A stretch of DNA of 64,000 bases from Brachionus koreanus (GCA_016987375.1 PJRA01000303.1:264393-328392), one strand, 5' to 3'; shown: positions 1 to 12,665, counted from the first letter of the stretch. Numbers and translations: made by a program. The notes: generated by a model from the sequence alone, not told the origin.

Positions 1-81
1 AATAAAATGCATTCTAAGGGGCGTGAGCTTAGAAAATTAAGAACCAAAAAGTCAGCACAAGCAGCTAAGCAATCAACTTAG
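1..81 (+). CDS. 3' end of an unidentified gene, cut by the window edge
   Basis: Frame 1 is open from the first base to the TAG at 79-81. It encodes 26 residues rich in Lys, Arg, Ala and Gln (ending AAKQST). An AATAAA-type polyadenylation signal lies near 229, which fits a + strand 3' UTR converging on the minus-strand gene at 390-2206. The basic tail is the sort found on ribosome-biogenesis or nuclear proteins, but nothing in it identifies a family. It could also be a chance open frame. Confidence 0.35.
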   Translation, partial: NKMHSKGRELRKLRTKKSAQAAKQST

Positions 82-389
82 TTAAAACCGTTCCCTCCGT
101 TTTTTATTTATTTTCTTCTTATTAATTTAATCATTTAATTCAATTAAAAAAATATGTATAAAGTAATTCACAGACATAGTACTGTAAACAACGGTGTATG
201 TCATCAATTGTTCAATTTATATTTATTCAATAAACTAAAATAAATTTAATGGCTTACTAGACTTCATTTTTTAAACTTTTAGAAAATAATTCAGATGAAG
301 ATTAAATTTGAAAAATTAACATTCTATTAATAAATGGTGCCTCAATATATATTAATGAACTGATTTAAAATTTAGTTTTGATTTGTTTT
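82..389. other. Convergent 3' intergenic region
   Basis: AT-rich spacer between the + strand tail at 1-81 and the minus-strand TopBP1-like gene. It holds AATAAA-like signals on both strands. I looked here for further TopBP1 exons and saw no BRCT-like reading frame. Confidence 0.5.
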
Positions 390-2206
390 TTAAGAATAGA
401 ATACAAACGGAAAGTACCTTTTTTTGGGAGTTTTGACAGAATTAAGTGCGTTTTTATATACACAATACATTTTACAGTCTTCCAATTGATTTTGTTTGCA
501 CGAATCGATTAACCAGTCGATGGTTACAATATTTATTCTAATAAAAAAAATTAATTGAAAAAGTAAAAAGAAAAAAAGATTTTGTATTAGAATTTATACT
601 CAGGATTAAGCTCTAAATATGATTTACACTTTTGCTCATTTAGCTGATTTACAATTACATGAGTAACGTCCGAGTTGTATTCATCGAAACGTATGGCACC
701 ACCAAGATTACAAATTTTTTTAATTCGTTCACTTATCAGGGCATCTGTTATTTCACAATAAATCTAAGCATATATTTTTTTTTTTTAGGAAATTTTATTT
801 CTAAATTTAAATTTAATACTCCTATTCCATCCAGAAGAGTTAATTTTATTTTTCCAATTGAGCTAAGCTCTTTAACCAAATCAGAATAATTGCTCAATGG
901 TTTATTAAGCTGAGATGCACTTTTAGAATTAGTTGTATTATTCAGCAGCATACTAGTCGACTGATTTAAGCCTGTTCTATTTTCTGTTTCATTGACAACT
1001 TTAGTTGAATTCGCATTCGTGTTATTTAAATGATTAATTACACTCAAATCAATGTCTGGTATTTTTTTGCTCTTGACAGGCAAAGTCCGGCTTTCACTTG
1101 GAGTCGATGTTTGATTTTCGCTGACTAGAATAAAGTCTTTTTCTGGCAAGCAGTAGCCAGCTTTGATAGAATCATAGATCCATTCGGATTTTACAACATT
1201 TATTTTCCACAATTTAGCATGCTCGTACTTGGTTCCTTTAGGCTCATTAAGAATTAGATGAGTAGTTGTGCCGCAAACCAAATCACCGCGATAAGTACCA
1301 CCCTCTGAATCGACCAGGGACTTAATTTTATTCTTTGTTTCTTCATTAAAACCAGATGCACAAATGACAAGCTTGTGAAATATTGGACATTTGTATTTCA
1401 AAAATTTGGCATCAGTTGCATGTACGTCTCTTGAATTAATTCAGTAATTTAAGAAAAAATTTATTTATATTTTTTTGTTTATTTTACTCTGTTTCAGCTT
1501 CTTTCCAGACTTCGAGAACCCAGTCAGCCAACATAATCGGTAATTTCATACTCCCAGCTGCCTTAATAAAAAAAAAATTTAAATAAATTTTTGAAAACTT
1601 TTATTTTTTTTTTAAATTAATTTAGTTTACATGATATTTGGCCGAGCCGACTTCAGTAGTGACCAAATGGGTTACGTTTTCAGTAAAAATTTTGCTTATT
1701 TTTCCTCTCATCATTTCAACTTTACTATATATTTCTTCCTTGTAAAAAAATTAAAAATTTTTTTTCAAATTTTTTACTTAAATTTAAATCACTCTTAATC
1801 TTTTTTCCATATTTGAGCAGCAGACATTTAAGTCAAGCATTGATGAGGAATATATGGGAATAATTGACCGAGGCAATTTTTTCTTTTTATTAAAAGTGTG
1901 TAGCATGCATGCAGCGCTCACTATCCTAGTTAAAAATAGTTAAAATTCGACTCAAAGCAAGATATGTAAACAAAAAAACAACAACCTAGAATTAAGGTTT
2001 CTTACATGCTCGAATGCAGCGCCTTCAAATTTACAAAAAACAAATATACAATTTTCGGCACTTTTTAAATTTAAGCACTCTTGTCTTGATATCCATTTGG
2101 TATTGTCGTCTTTGAATAGATTGTACAGTTCGCTGAGTTTATCAGCATTTGTCGAACTAAGAGTTTCGTCTTTATAAAATCTTAATTGTAGTAGTGAACT
2201 TGCCAT
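390..2206 (-). CDS. TOPBP1: TopBP1-like BRCT scaffold, short form (BRCT0-1-2-3)
   Basis: DNA-replication and checkpoint scaffold of the nucleus; in animals TopBP1 binds phosphorylated RAD9 and Treslin through BRCT1/2 and activates ATR through a more C-terminal region. Exons, 5' to 3' on the minus strand: 2206-1986, 1925-1793, 1738-1631, 1561-1488, 1429-820, 763-600, 537-390; phases agree and the sum is 485 codons plus stop. Residues about 1-118 cover BRCT0 and the linker. BRCT1 has GSAKY and a DWVLEVW tail. BRCT2 starts KCPIF and has the EPKGTKYEHAK phosphate-pocket stretch and SEWIYDSI. After an Asn/Ser-rich linker comes BRCT3 (GGAIRF, DVTHVIV, IDWLIDSC). The match to the N-terminus of vertebrate TopBP1 is clear in every exon. 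The protein stops just after BRCT3; vertebrate TopBP1 has about 1520 residues and nine BRCTs. An unseen splice to distant exons cannot be excluded. Confidence 0.85.
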
Positions 2207-2744
2207 TTTAAATATTCACTTTTCAAAATTGTTTAGAATTTTTGCTCTTGAAAAAAATTTTTAATAAACAAAATTTATTTGTCTAGTACAAGTATATTTT
2301 CACATTATTTGCATCGTTTTAAAACTCGGTTTCAAAAGAAAGAAAACTTTTCTTTTCAAAAAGTTTTCAAAAAAGTCTTTGAGCTTATTTGAAAAAATGC
2401 TCAAAAATAGATATTTGTTTCTAGATCATGATTTAAAACAAATTTAATTTAAGACTATTGGATCAAAATTTATCCTCATTTCATGCTTTATCAAATACAG
2501 TTTTACTTATTTTTGTTTTTAGAAATTTAGTGATATATTCAAGATAATGCGATAACTTAGATCTAAATTTTTAAAAAATAAATCAGTTTTTTTTGCTTTT
2601 TAAAATTCCAGATGCGTGATTTTATCTAGACTTATTTTTTCTTTGATTAATTATCTTTGGTTAAATATCTTTTAATTTTTTATTAAGTATGCTTAAATAA
2701 TAAAAATCAATAAATCATTTTAGTGACAATAAGATTTTTTTTCC
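2207..2744. other. Intergenic, upstream of the TopBP1-like gene
   Basis: AT-rich sequence with no coding signal that I can support. It should contain the promoter of the minus-strand TopBP1-like gene, but I see no definable element. Confidence 0.4.
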
Positions 2745-3195
2745 TTATTTACTTTTTGTGGAGCATAGGGTCATTACTTTTGATTTCCACCAAAGTCGAT
2801 TTTTTGCCTTTACCCTTACTTCTACCCATGTCATTCTCATTTCGATGAACTCTTTCGTGATTTTTGGCTTCCATGTTACTGCTTGTCTTCCTACATTAAG
2901 TTGCCTTTAGGGTTTCCATTGAAAGGGCTTTCTTTGGATCCTTCTTTCTTATATTCTAAGTACATGTCCTAGCCATCGCCATCATGTTCTTAATCCATTG
3001 ATTTAATTGCGCTGAATTTGTTCTTTTGTATAGGTCAGCATTCGAAAATGTCTCAGGCGAGTTAATACCCAGAATCCTCCACAGGAATCCAGTGTAGAAG
3101 GCGTTCAAGCTTCTTTTGTCAGATTCACACATCCCCCAACATTCACTTCCGTACATCAGTATTGGTTTTAGTACAGAATTGTACAGTTTGAGTTT
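2745..3195 (-). mobile_element. Non-LTR retrotransposon (LINE) 3' remnant
   Basis: Read on the minus strand, this encodes the C-terminal part of a LINE reverse transcriptase: a LYNSVLKPIL / YGSECW segment, then LWRILGI and SNADLYKRTN, then after a frameshift a region resembling the usual tail (GHVLR, AL-METLKG, TW). The reading frame is broken at least once, near 2955, and no RT palm or endonuclease is present, so this is a dead 5'-truncated copy. Clade not assigned. Confidence 0.75.
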
Positions 3196-6100
3196 TCAAA
3201 AATTTAGTTTTTCAGTTAGAGTAAATCAGTCTTTTTTGCTTTTTCAAAGATTTTTTTTCTTTGATTAATTAATATCTTTTAATTTCTTATTAAGTATGCT
3301 TAAATAATAAAAATCAATAATTCATTTTAATGATTAAAATATTCCATTAATTTAAAATTAGAATGAAGAATAATTTTTCAGAAAAATAAAAACCATTATT
3401 TTTTACTTGAATGATTAAAGTTGAATTATTGAAATAAAATGTCAAAATTTCAAGTAATATATAGAAACTGATTTCATAGTTAACGCTTTTAAAATAATTG
3501 ATAATTTTGTCAAGTAAAATTTTTTTTTCTATTTTGAAATTTAAACATTAAGTTGGATTCAAATAATTCTTACATGTAAAAATTATTCAAAATATTCTAT
3601 GAATATCCAAAATGAGAAAAACAGTATTTGAAATTTAAAAAAAATTACATTTGAAGTGAAGAGTACATAAAAATTGGAAAAAAAATTAATATGTATTGTC
3701 TCAAGTAATATTTAGTAATAGAGAAGTTAATTTCAAGTCTAGTATAATTCTTGATAACTGATAAATCTTTATTTAAATTAAAGCTAAAGATTTTTTAAAC
3801 ATTTTTAATGAAGTATTGAGAAATGAAATGTATTTATTTAATTAATTTTTATTATTTAAGTTTAAACTTCAAAAATAGTAAAATTAATATGCTTGATACC
3901 ACAGTTTATGAATTTAAGGAGCATAATTCATAAATTAAATCTAACTTATCGTTTTGTCGAAATTGACTGAATAAGTTGAGCGAACAGAGAACCAGGAAAT
4001 TAACTAATAATTTTTTTTATCTTTAAATTTAAATCTAAAACAAAAATTTAGAAAAGACTAATTTTTTACTTCAATAAATTTTTAATTACAAATAAAATTG
4101 CTTTAATTCAAGTTTTCTTCTTGAGTAAACTTTTAAAATGATTTTTATTTAGCCATGATGGAAATTACTTAATTTATATATTGAGTTCATTTTTTTCTCA
4201 CAATTGTTAGAGAGAATTTAACGAAATTTTAATAATTGATTTTTCAAAAGTTAACTTTTTTTTAAAGGTCATTGGAAAATCTTATGATGACTTAGTTTTG
4301 ATTCTATTTTTAAAAATACTTTTGATATTAATTATAAAATTCGTTGAATATTACAAAAAATTAAAGAAGTTTTCTTGTAAATTTGAATTAAACAGTGTAG
4401 AAGAGTTGAGCCGAATACACAAGATGCTAAAAGATACAACTATTCAAATTTTGAACCACTTTTTAATCAATTTTTCTAAAAAAATCTAAGAAATGCTAGT
4501 CCTCTTATTGCTAAAGCTTTACGCTATTACGCTTAAGCTTCTAGGTATGATTCACTACTACTTCTGAGCAAGTATTCCCACAACACCAGTTTTATAATTT
4601 TAAATTTTATTCTGTAATTTATTTTTTATTTTTTTAGGTCTCATATACAAATTAAATAGTTTATAGCACTCTTCATTAAGATTATAGTATCTTAGATAAA
4701 AATGAATTAGATCAAATCCTGATAGATAAATACTTCATATCAAAAATTGATGCTACGCACCACTCTTAGCTTTTGATTGAAATCAGAAATTTAGAAATTA
4801 GAAATTTTCAAAAAATATTAAAGCTTAAAAATTTTTGGTTATTCAGAAAGCCAATAATTTAAGATAAAATTGAAGAAAATTTTATTAGATCTAATCAGTG
4901 ATTATACTTAAGCATAAGTCTATTTTAGATAAAACAGCATAGTTCAAATAATTTTATGAACCAAACTCGAATTGCTTGTCTTTTTTGAGTTAGAAATAAT
5001 TCAAGATAAAAGCATCTGGTTAAATGATTGAAGCAAAAATAATCCATCAAATTTTGTATTTAAATTATTTTCCAAGATTTTATCAGCGTTGAAATTGCGC
5101 TTCTAAATTCATAATTATTCAAACAAAAGCTCAAAATTGATTGATTCCATTTATTAAAACAAATTGTTTATCACCCTGATTGTCAATAATTTACAATAAG
5201 TAATTTTCTTTCAAGACTAACAATTCCGAAATTACTTAAAATAAAATTAAAAAACCAATTTTAACTGATTTGAATAATATTCATTCATTTTGAGCTCTAG
5301 CTCGACAAACCAAATATTTAAAAGCAATTTTGTCTAAATAAAATTAATTCAGTGAATTATTTAACATTAAAGATAGTAATTTTCCTTTTAGCAGCTTTAA
5401 GTGCGAGAAAAAAGTTGATTTGGACTGTTTATTTTAAGTTTTTTTTTTTGAATATGAAAAATAAAAAGTATTTTATAAAAAATTTTAAATTTAAAAGCAT
5501 TAAATTTAAATGTAAAATAATTTCCATTATCAACAATTTTTTAAAGAAAAGAAATTCAAGTCAGCTTATTTTTAATATTTAGCATCAAAACGTGTTTTTA
5601 ACTAATAAGGCTGTGAATAATCTGATATATTTTTATGAACAATTACTTTTTTTATTTAAGTCCGGGGAATTAGAGAAAGAAGCAAAAGAATTAAGATATA
5701 CTGGTTAATTAAATGATTAGAGCTTTAAATTTTAGTATTTTGCAAGACTAGAATAAGAATTAGTTGTATGAGTAACCTTTGGGGAAATTAATTTTTAAAT
5801 GAATAACCGGGCAAGCTTTCAGTATTCTGCTAATTAAAAACAGAAGAAAAAAGTTATTGCTTTTTTCTGTGGAGTTTTTGAAAGCAACCGGTCTTGAATA
5901 TAATTAGCAAATATTTTTTTATTTTTCAACAAGTATTTTCAATAGTGAATACAATTTTAAAATTAGTTTTTAAAACTTGATAATTGATTTATTTATCTTT
6001 GAGCATTTTGTATTTATCTTTATAATGCAGCTTCAAGCCAAGCAAACACTAATTTAAAACTATTTTCTTTATTATTCTTGCGAATTTGATAAGAAAATAA

Positions 6101-6589
6101 AGCTTGAAATGTTAAGCAAACAAAAAATCGATTTAATTTAAAGCTAAAATTCATGTCTCATTTAGGCCAATATTGATGGATTAAAAATACCATTGAATTA
6201 ATTCAATTAAATATTCAATACTTAAAATTCCAAGTTTTCAATGATTTATATGTCTGATTAATTTAAAATATATGTGCCTATTTTCTCATCATGATCAAAT
6301 AGAAACTATTAAAATTGGCTTAAGTATTAGATCTGCAAAAGCTACTTAACGTGTATTTGATTAAGACAGAATAAAAATTAATACTTTAGTTTGATATTCT
6401 CCACAACTTCTTTGTATCTTGATTTTAGATTGATGGATAAGTAGAAAAAAATTGATTGAATTCATTTTTTTTATCGATGCGGTAATGTTTCAATCCCGGA
6501 TTTTCTTTGTAAATATTTTACAATTTCTAAGTAAAATAATGGCAAATTTTGATCAACGAAATAATTTTTTACTTACGAAAAATTTCAAG
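3196..6589. other. AT-rich intergenic region
   Basis: About 3.4 kb with only short chance reading frames of low-complexity Lys/Asn/Phe/Ile composition. It should contain the promoter and first exon (signal peptide) of the acetylcholine receptor gene starting at 6590, but I could not identify an exon that joins in phase. Confidence 0.4.
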
Positions 6590-9500
6590 TTCATTTTGTT
6601 TATGCAAATGAAGATGCAAAGCGTTTACTAGATGACTTGTTTAGTTCATATGATCCAGCTGTTAGACCAGTCGCAGATCCATCTCAAACAATACGGCTTA
6701 GCATCGGCCTAAAACTCTCACAAATAGCTGATATTGTAAGTTTTAAATTTTGATATTAATTATAAAACACTTAATTAGCTTTCGTAGTCTTCAGTCTTGT
6801 AATTAGCAAAATTGTTTTCTTAAATTTAAAAAAAAGGAGCTGTGTTTGGTAATAAAGCCATAAGACTTGAAAAATTATTTTAAAAATTGATGTCATAGCA
6901 AATGGAGTTTAGTTGAAGAATTAAGAAGAAAAAATTATTTATCAAATAAAAATTTTTTTTTTTCAACAAGAAGATAAAATATTCTATAAAAAATACTGAA
7001 TTTTTTAATTTTTTTTAAATTTACTCTAAAAACTTTAGTAATTTTACCTTTTTTTGAGTATAAAATTGGCAATGTGAAATTTCATTCAAAATTACCAATA
7101 CAAAAAGTAAAAAATTCTATATATTTTGTTCTAAAGATGAAACAAAGTGAAGCAACAACTGCTGTTTCACCCATTTTGGAAGTCTGGACCAATTGTTTGT
7201 GATTTATTTTCAATATTATTATATGACATGTTAATTTTATATTAATTAAAATTTTGAATAAAGCCACGACCATACTTAGTATTTGTTACTTTTCTATAGT
7301 ATCAAAAAATTTCTTTATAAGTATAAAAATATAAAAATTAAGATTTATTATAAAATTTCAAAAACAATATTATTTGCAACAAAAAATAAAAATCTTGAAA
7401 AAAATGCCAATCTTGAGACTTTTTTTTCTTTTCTGGCTTAGGTTTAAAACCTATAATTTTTTATTTTGCTTAGTTATTCTACGTAAATATAATCAATTTG
7501 GACAATTTAAGGCAAAGTAAAATTACTGATCAATTTTGCTCAAAAAAATAAAAATGCACAGTTTAATTACAATTTTTTTAAATGAATTTCCCAAAATTTA
7601 AAAGTGGTGATGGTGTTAATTACAATGGAATCAAACGCGCTTTTTAAATCTTTGAAACAAAAAAGGAAATTAAAAAATTAAAATAAAAATAGATAAAAAT
7701 CGTAACAGAAATGTAAATGTATTTTTTCAATTAGCTTTTAAAGTAAGCTTAAGCTTAAAATTAGATAACATTTGATTTTTAAGATAAAAAAGTAAATTAT
7801 ATTTAATCTTTATTGAAATGGTTAAACCGATCAATATTTAAATGGATTTAACAATAAAATAAAATAGAATGATTAAAGCTTTATTACTATTGAAAGTTTG
7901 GATGAAGATTTTGAATTTAATTAAAAACAGCAAGATGACTATGTTCATAATTTAACATTTTTAAAATATCAGGGAAATTTGAATCAAACTCTAATTTTAA
8001 TCATTAGAAAATAAATTTTTTTTAAGGTTGAATAGCTTTGAATTATTTAAAAATTATAAATTTATACAAGTCGTTCTTTTGAGAATAAAAACTAATTTTG
8101 ATTTACCCCAAAAAAGATTTGGATTTATTTTGAAAAATTCAGATAAACATATAACTCAAAATATATCTAGTAAATAATTTATTCATTTGATTCATCATTC
8201 CTTTTAGTGAACGGTTGGTCTGTTAGATGGCCGGCCCCCAATACTAATTCCCTTAACTTAAAAAAATCTGTTCAAAATTGCTTTAATTATTTTAAATTTT
8301 ATCAACATTTTTAGGATGAAAGAAACCAAATAATGACAACCAATGTATGGCTGAGACATGTAAGTTTTTTATATTTTTTTTGTTTTAAAACAATAATATA
8401 AATTTAATTTATGTAGATTCTCTTTCAAAATTTGAATAATTTAACTTAAATAAGTCTTGTCTTGAGTCTTGAGGCATGGGCACTAGCCTGTTGATTAATC
8501 TCGAAATATATCATTAGAGAGCCTGCTTAATTTTCAAATAAAGTTATTAAGATGAAATAAAAAATTAAATTTTTTCATTTTCTAAAAAAATTACAATCAA
8601 GATTTTTAGCTAATAGAAGCCATTTTTAAAATTTTATTTATATGTGATAAAATTCAAGTTTCAATTTTTCAAAAAGGGGTCTAAACAACCTCTCAGGGCA
8701 ATGTAAGCAATAGTACAAAATTATAGTACAAAAAGAAAAAACTATATTATTTTTTTTCTAGCTATGCAAAAATGGTTCTGTAAACAGTACAATGTTGTAC
8801 GAATTTGTACAAATGAATTCTAAGCTCTCCAAAAACTGTGTAATTTAGTGCAAGTTCTATCTAGTGTTTTTTTAATCATGTGCATTTTACAGAAAAATGA
8901 AGAGTATTTGCATAATTTAGATTTCGTTTGTAGAAATTAGTACAACATTGTACTAAAACTTAGTTTCTGAAATAACTTGATTACTTCTGATAATTGCTTA
9001 TGCAGTTGTGGCATGCCTATTTTCTAAACAAGTCTTGCACTTGGACAAAGTTTCTAATTTAAAAAAAAATTATAACTTTTTTTTTGAAGAAAAATATCAA
9101 AATTAAATAAAATTTTTTACAAAAGGAATGGTACGATCAAAAGTTGACTTGGAATCCAGATTATTATGGAAATACGAGAAAAATTAATGTACCCAGCTCA
9201 AGTATTTGGCTACCGGACGTAGTCCTGTAAGTTTTTTCAATTAAATTTTAGTTTTTAATTTCTAAAATTAAATTTAATTTAAAAAAAAAAAAAAGATACA
9301 ACAAGTAAAATTTGGAAAAAATTGAATTTAAAAAGTAAATTTCTTCTTCAAAAAAAAGTGCTGATGGTGACTATCAAATAACTACTAAGACCAAAGCTAC
9401 CATTAATTATGATGGAAAAATAATTTGGGAACCACCAATGATTTATAAAAGTTATTGTGCCATAAATATTGAATATTATCCGTTTGATATTCAGGATTGC

Positions 9501-10606
9501 TACATGAAATTTGGCACTTGGACTTTTGACGGAAATCTGATTAATCTAGAACACATAAATCAAAACAATTCGATTCCAGTCCTAAATCCAGTGATACGCA
9601 AAGGCGGAATTTCGACCAAATTGTACACAGTTGAGACTGGTATTGACATGTCCGACTTTTATCAAAGTGTTGAATGGGACGTTCTTTCAATACCAGCACA
9701 AAAAAATATAAAGTATTATGATTGTTGCGTCGAGCCTTACTATGACATTTATTTTAACATAACAATAAGGCGAAAAACACTATTCTATACAGTTAACTTG
9801 ATAATTCCTTGTGTTAATATTTCATTTTTATCAGTGTTGGTATTCTATTTGCCAAGCGATAGCGGCGAAAAGCTAACCCTTGGCATATCTATTCTAGTCG
9901 CCTTGCTAGTTTTCTATTTGCTACTAATTGAGCTGATACCACCGACTTCTCTGGTTATTCCGCTTCTTGGCAAGTACTTACTTTTTACACTTATTTTAGT
10001 AAATTTAAGTATACTATTGACAATTTTTATACTAAATCTTCACCATCGAAAACCCAATACTCACAAAATGCCGTTTTGGATGAAACGCTTGTTTATAGAA
10101 ATTTTGCCAAAATTGCTCTTAATCGAACGACCCGATGCAGTTAACTGTCAATTAGATGAAGGAGTTAAAATAAAAAAATTCATGCCATGCTTTAACTCGA
10201 ATGGCTTAGTCGGAAGTTGTGCAGAAGACCAGTTTTCAGATTTTGAACAGAATTTAAGCAAGCAAAAGTCTGAATCTATGAAAAGTGTTAATTCAAGTCT
10301 AAATGAAAAGACAATTTATCCAAAAAAAGTGACGGACGCTTTTAATGGAATAAGATACATCAATAAACAAATGAAAAAAGAAAGCGCTGATAGAAAAGTA
10401 ATTATAATAGTGAACTAACTCTTTCGGTTTTAATTTATTCTAATCAAAAGGAAATTGATGACTGGAAATATGTATCAATGGTAATTGATCGCTTACTATT
10501 GTGGATTTTTACTGCTGCTTGTTTGATTGGCACATTCGGAATATTGCTACAAGCTCCCTCAATTTATGACACTAGAGAGGAATTGAGAAAATACCATGAT
10601 CAATAA
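6590..10606 (+). CDS. Nicotinic acetylcholine receptor alpha-type subunit (5' exon unresolved)
   Basis: Cys-loop ligand-gated cation channel subunit of the plasma membrane. Exons seen: 6590-6735, 8315-8359, 9126-9226, 9359-10397, 10451-10606, about 494 residues without the missing first exon. The mature N-terminus reads [11 protein letters not shown]. Landmarks in order: loop-A WLPDVVL; the Cys-loop from CAINIEYY to FDIQDC; vicinal cysteines in [11 protein letters not shown], which mark an alpha subunit; TM1; GEK and [17 protein letters not shown] in TM2, with the Glu expected of cation channels; TM3; a short cytoplasmic loop; TM4 in the last exon, ending KYHDQ. The residue before the exon-2 start looks like the end of a signal peptide. 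An odd point is that the splice at 9226/9359 gives VLADGDY where relatives have a few more residues. AATAAA overlaps the stop codon. The first intron shown is 1.6 kb. Confidence 0.9.
8657..8695 (+). repeat. Decayed piggyBac-type terminal hairpin
   Basis: The sequence AAGTTTCAATTTTTC followed by GGGGTCTAAACAACCTC matches the subterminal hairpins at 26149-26202 and 39861-39920. Here the outer TCTAGTG-TTAA end is not recognisable. It lies in an intron of the acetylcholine receptor gene. Confidence 0.5.
8711..8956. repeat. Cluster of GTAC-containing palindromes in a receptor intron
   Basis: Several short palindromic sites occur within 250 bases: AGTACAAAATTATAGTAC near 8712, GTACAATGTTGTAC at 8787-8800, TTTGTACAAA near 8804, and TAGTACAACATTGTACTA at 8938-8955. 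Sites of this kind are typical of transposon subterminal regions, but no matching ends were found. Confidence 0.5.
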
Positions 10607-11879
10607 AATTATATCATTATGTTTAATTTTTATATGTTAAGGGCTAATAAAGTTTTTTTTTCAAAATTTAAAAAAAATTTTTTAGAATAATTTTCAAAAG
10701 TTGTGTGTTTTTTATTATTTAACAAGTTAATCATTAGTTAATTTATTAACTCTTTAAGAATTTTAAGAAATTTTAAGAAATTTTTATTCAATTTTTAAAG
10801 AAAATAAACATAGCATTTAAAAAGACGTGGTTTAGTTTTTTTTACCTTTTTTTTTTTGATTTTTTTTAATTTAGATTTTAATTTTTATGTTAATAAATTG
10901 CGAATTTTCGTAAAATTAAAATTAAGTAAACTTTTTTTAAAAAACAAATTAATTCTTTTTTTTCCAAAAGAAATATTCAATTTAAATTAAATTCTAGAAA
11001 ATTTCCTAAAATGCATCTTTTTCTTTTTTTTTAACGATTTAAGTAAAAATATAGGTATTCTACGTTATTTTTGGACCACACTAAAATCTTCTAAATTTTG
11101 CTATCAAACCACTTTCTATTCCATAAACCATTCAACAAACCTTTGAACAAATTTACAGGTTTCAGGCACTGTTTCTGTTTAATAAATTATCTTTTAAAAT
11201 TTTAGTGTCATTCTTTAACTAATTATTTTTGCTTTTTTTCACTTACGAACCTAACAGATTTTAGATCACTAATAATTTTAGATATTTGTATTAAATCTCT
11301 TATTCTAATATCAAGTTAGTATGCTTAATTTTACTCAATTTTTGTTTACACTCAAAATTTTTAATTCAAAGTCTGGAATCAGCTACGTTGAACTTCTTCC
11401 AGTTTTCTTACATCTTTTTTCAAGTATGGGTTTCAAATACTAAGTAATTTAATAAGAGATCTAACCAATTAGTAACTTAAATACTACGTTGAATCATAAA
11501 ATTTTGGGTTTTTTAAAAGTTTTGATATTTTTTATTTTTTGACATCTTTGCTATTCTTAAACTTAAAATTTTTTTGAATTTTTTTTATAGTGTACAAAAT
11601 TGAATGCTCTTAAAAATAATATGTGTAACTCTTTGTTTATTCAATTCTAAAAAAATTTATAAAATGAAAACTTTAAATAAAAATTTTAAAACGTCATTAT
11701 TAGAAAAAAGGCCGGTCAGAAACAGCACTAACTAGTAACACACGTCTAGTAACGGGTGGTGCACTATTAGTTACACAAAATTCAAGCCCTAATAACCTGG
11801 GGATGGTGAAAGCCAAATCAAAAATTTTTTCTTTTATTTAATCCTTATTTTATTATGTGTTAAAAATTATTTTTTGTAT
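10607..11879. other. Intergenic region downstream of the receptor gene
   Basis: AT-rich, with a polyadenylation signal (AATAAAG near 10646) for the receptor gene. Around 11710-11780 a less AT-rich stretch (GGCCGGTCAG, repeated CTAGTAAC/ACTAGTAAC words) may be the edge of the neighbouring mariner-like relic. No gene is supported. Confidence 0.4.
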
Positions 11880-12665
11880 AGAGACAACATACTATTGTCA
11901 GCTATAAATTTAAATTTTGTCTTAACACCCAATATCAGTGATTGTATAAAGTTTGAATCAATTTTTTTTAAACATGATTCAATACGTCGAATCAATTGTT
12001 GCCATTCTATGCCAAGATATCCCAAAAGTCTTCTATTGGCCTTGTTTGTGGAACATTAGGAGGGTTAATGTCTTTAAGTACATAATAAACCATTTCATTC
12101 ATCAAAGAAATCGTCTCAACAGATCTATGAGCACTTGCTAAATCAAGCAAAAACAAATAATTATGGTCACTGTGATACTTTTCAATGAATGGTAGAATTT
12201 GTTTTTCAAAGCATTCTTTGATATAAACCTTTGAATTTAAAGCAATTTTTACAAGGTAAAAATGGCTTGGATAAAACCGATGAACGAGTTTTCGACAGTA
12301 TTTTGTGCTTTGAGTCGTTGGGCTTCATTATACTTAGAAGTTTTTCACGTTCAATAAGATATTTTCATTTTAGCCAATTGTCGACCAATGCAAGAATGAT
12401 TAATACTGAATTTTCTCCCCAGTTTTCGCTGTCTTATATCTTTTCTATTTTTATCAATTTTCTGAGTTTAGCCAGTTTTTCTTTGCTCCATGATGTTGGA
12501 CGACCTGAATTTTTTTTATTTGTAAATTTTGGTCTTTTAGCTCTCGATTGATATTATTATTTGCCGTATTTCTGCAAATTCCTTCCGGGATAAAGTGATT
12601 CGTAACATCAGCTTTTGAAATATTTTGATCATAAAGAAAATAATTTTTAGCCTTTAGTAAAAATT
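11880..12665 (-). mobile_element. Tc1/mariner-type transposon remnant
   Basis: The minus strand encodes pieces of one transposase in order: an N-terminal helix-turn-helix stretch (VTNHFIPEGICR), the linker GRPTSW followed by QRKLGRKF and GRQLAKMKI, then VYIKECF, LFLLDLASAHRS with the second catalytic Asp, and VPQTRPIEDFW with the third acidic position. The segment with the first catalytic Asp is deleted, and stops and frameshifts break the rest, so the copy is inactive. I found no convincing terminal inverted repeats or TA duplications. Confidence 0.75.

Noticed and set aside
4298..5582. Two short + frames in the 3.2-6.5 kb spacer
   Set aside because: Low-complexity Lys/Ile/Phe composition expected by chance in very AT-rich DNA; no motif or splice context.
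6483..6589. ATG-led frame before the receptor's exon at 6590
   Set aside because: It is in a different frame from the mature receptor sequence and ends in a stop; no phase-compatible donor was found.
7082..7273. Minus-strand 63-codon frame inside the receptor's first intron
   Set aside because: No family resemblance, and it lies in an intron.
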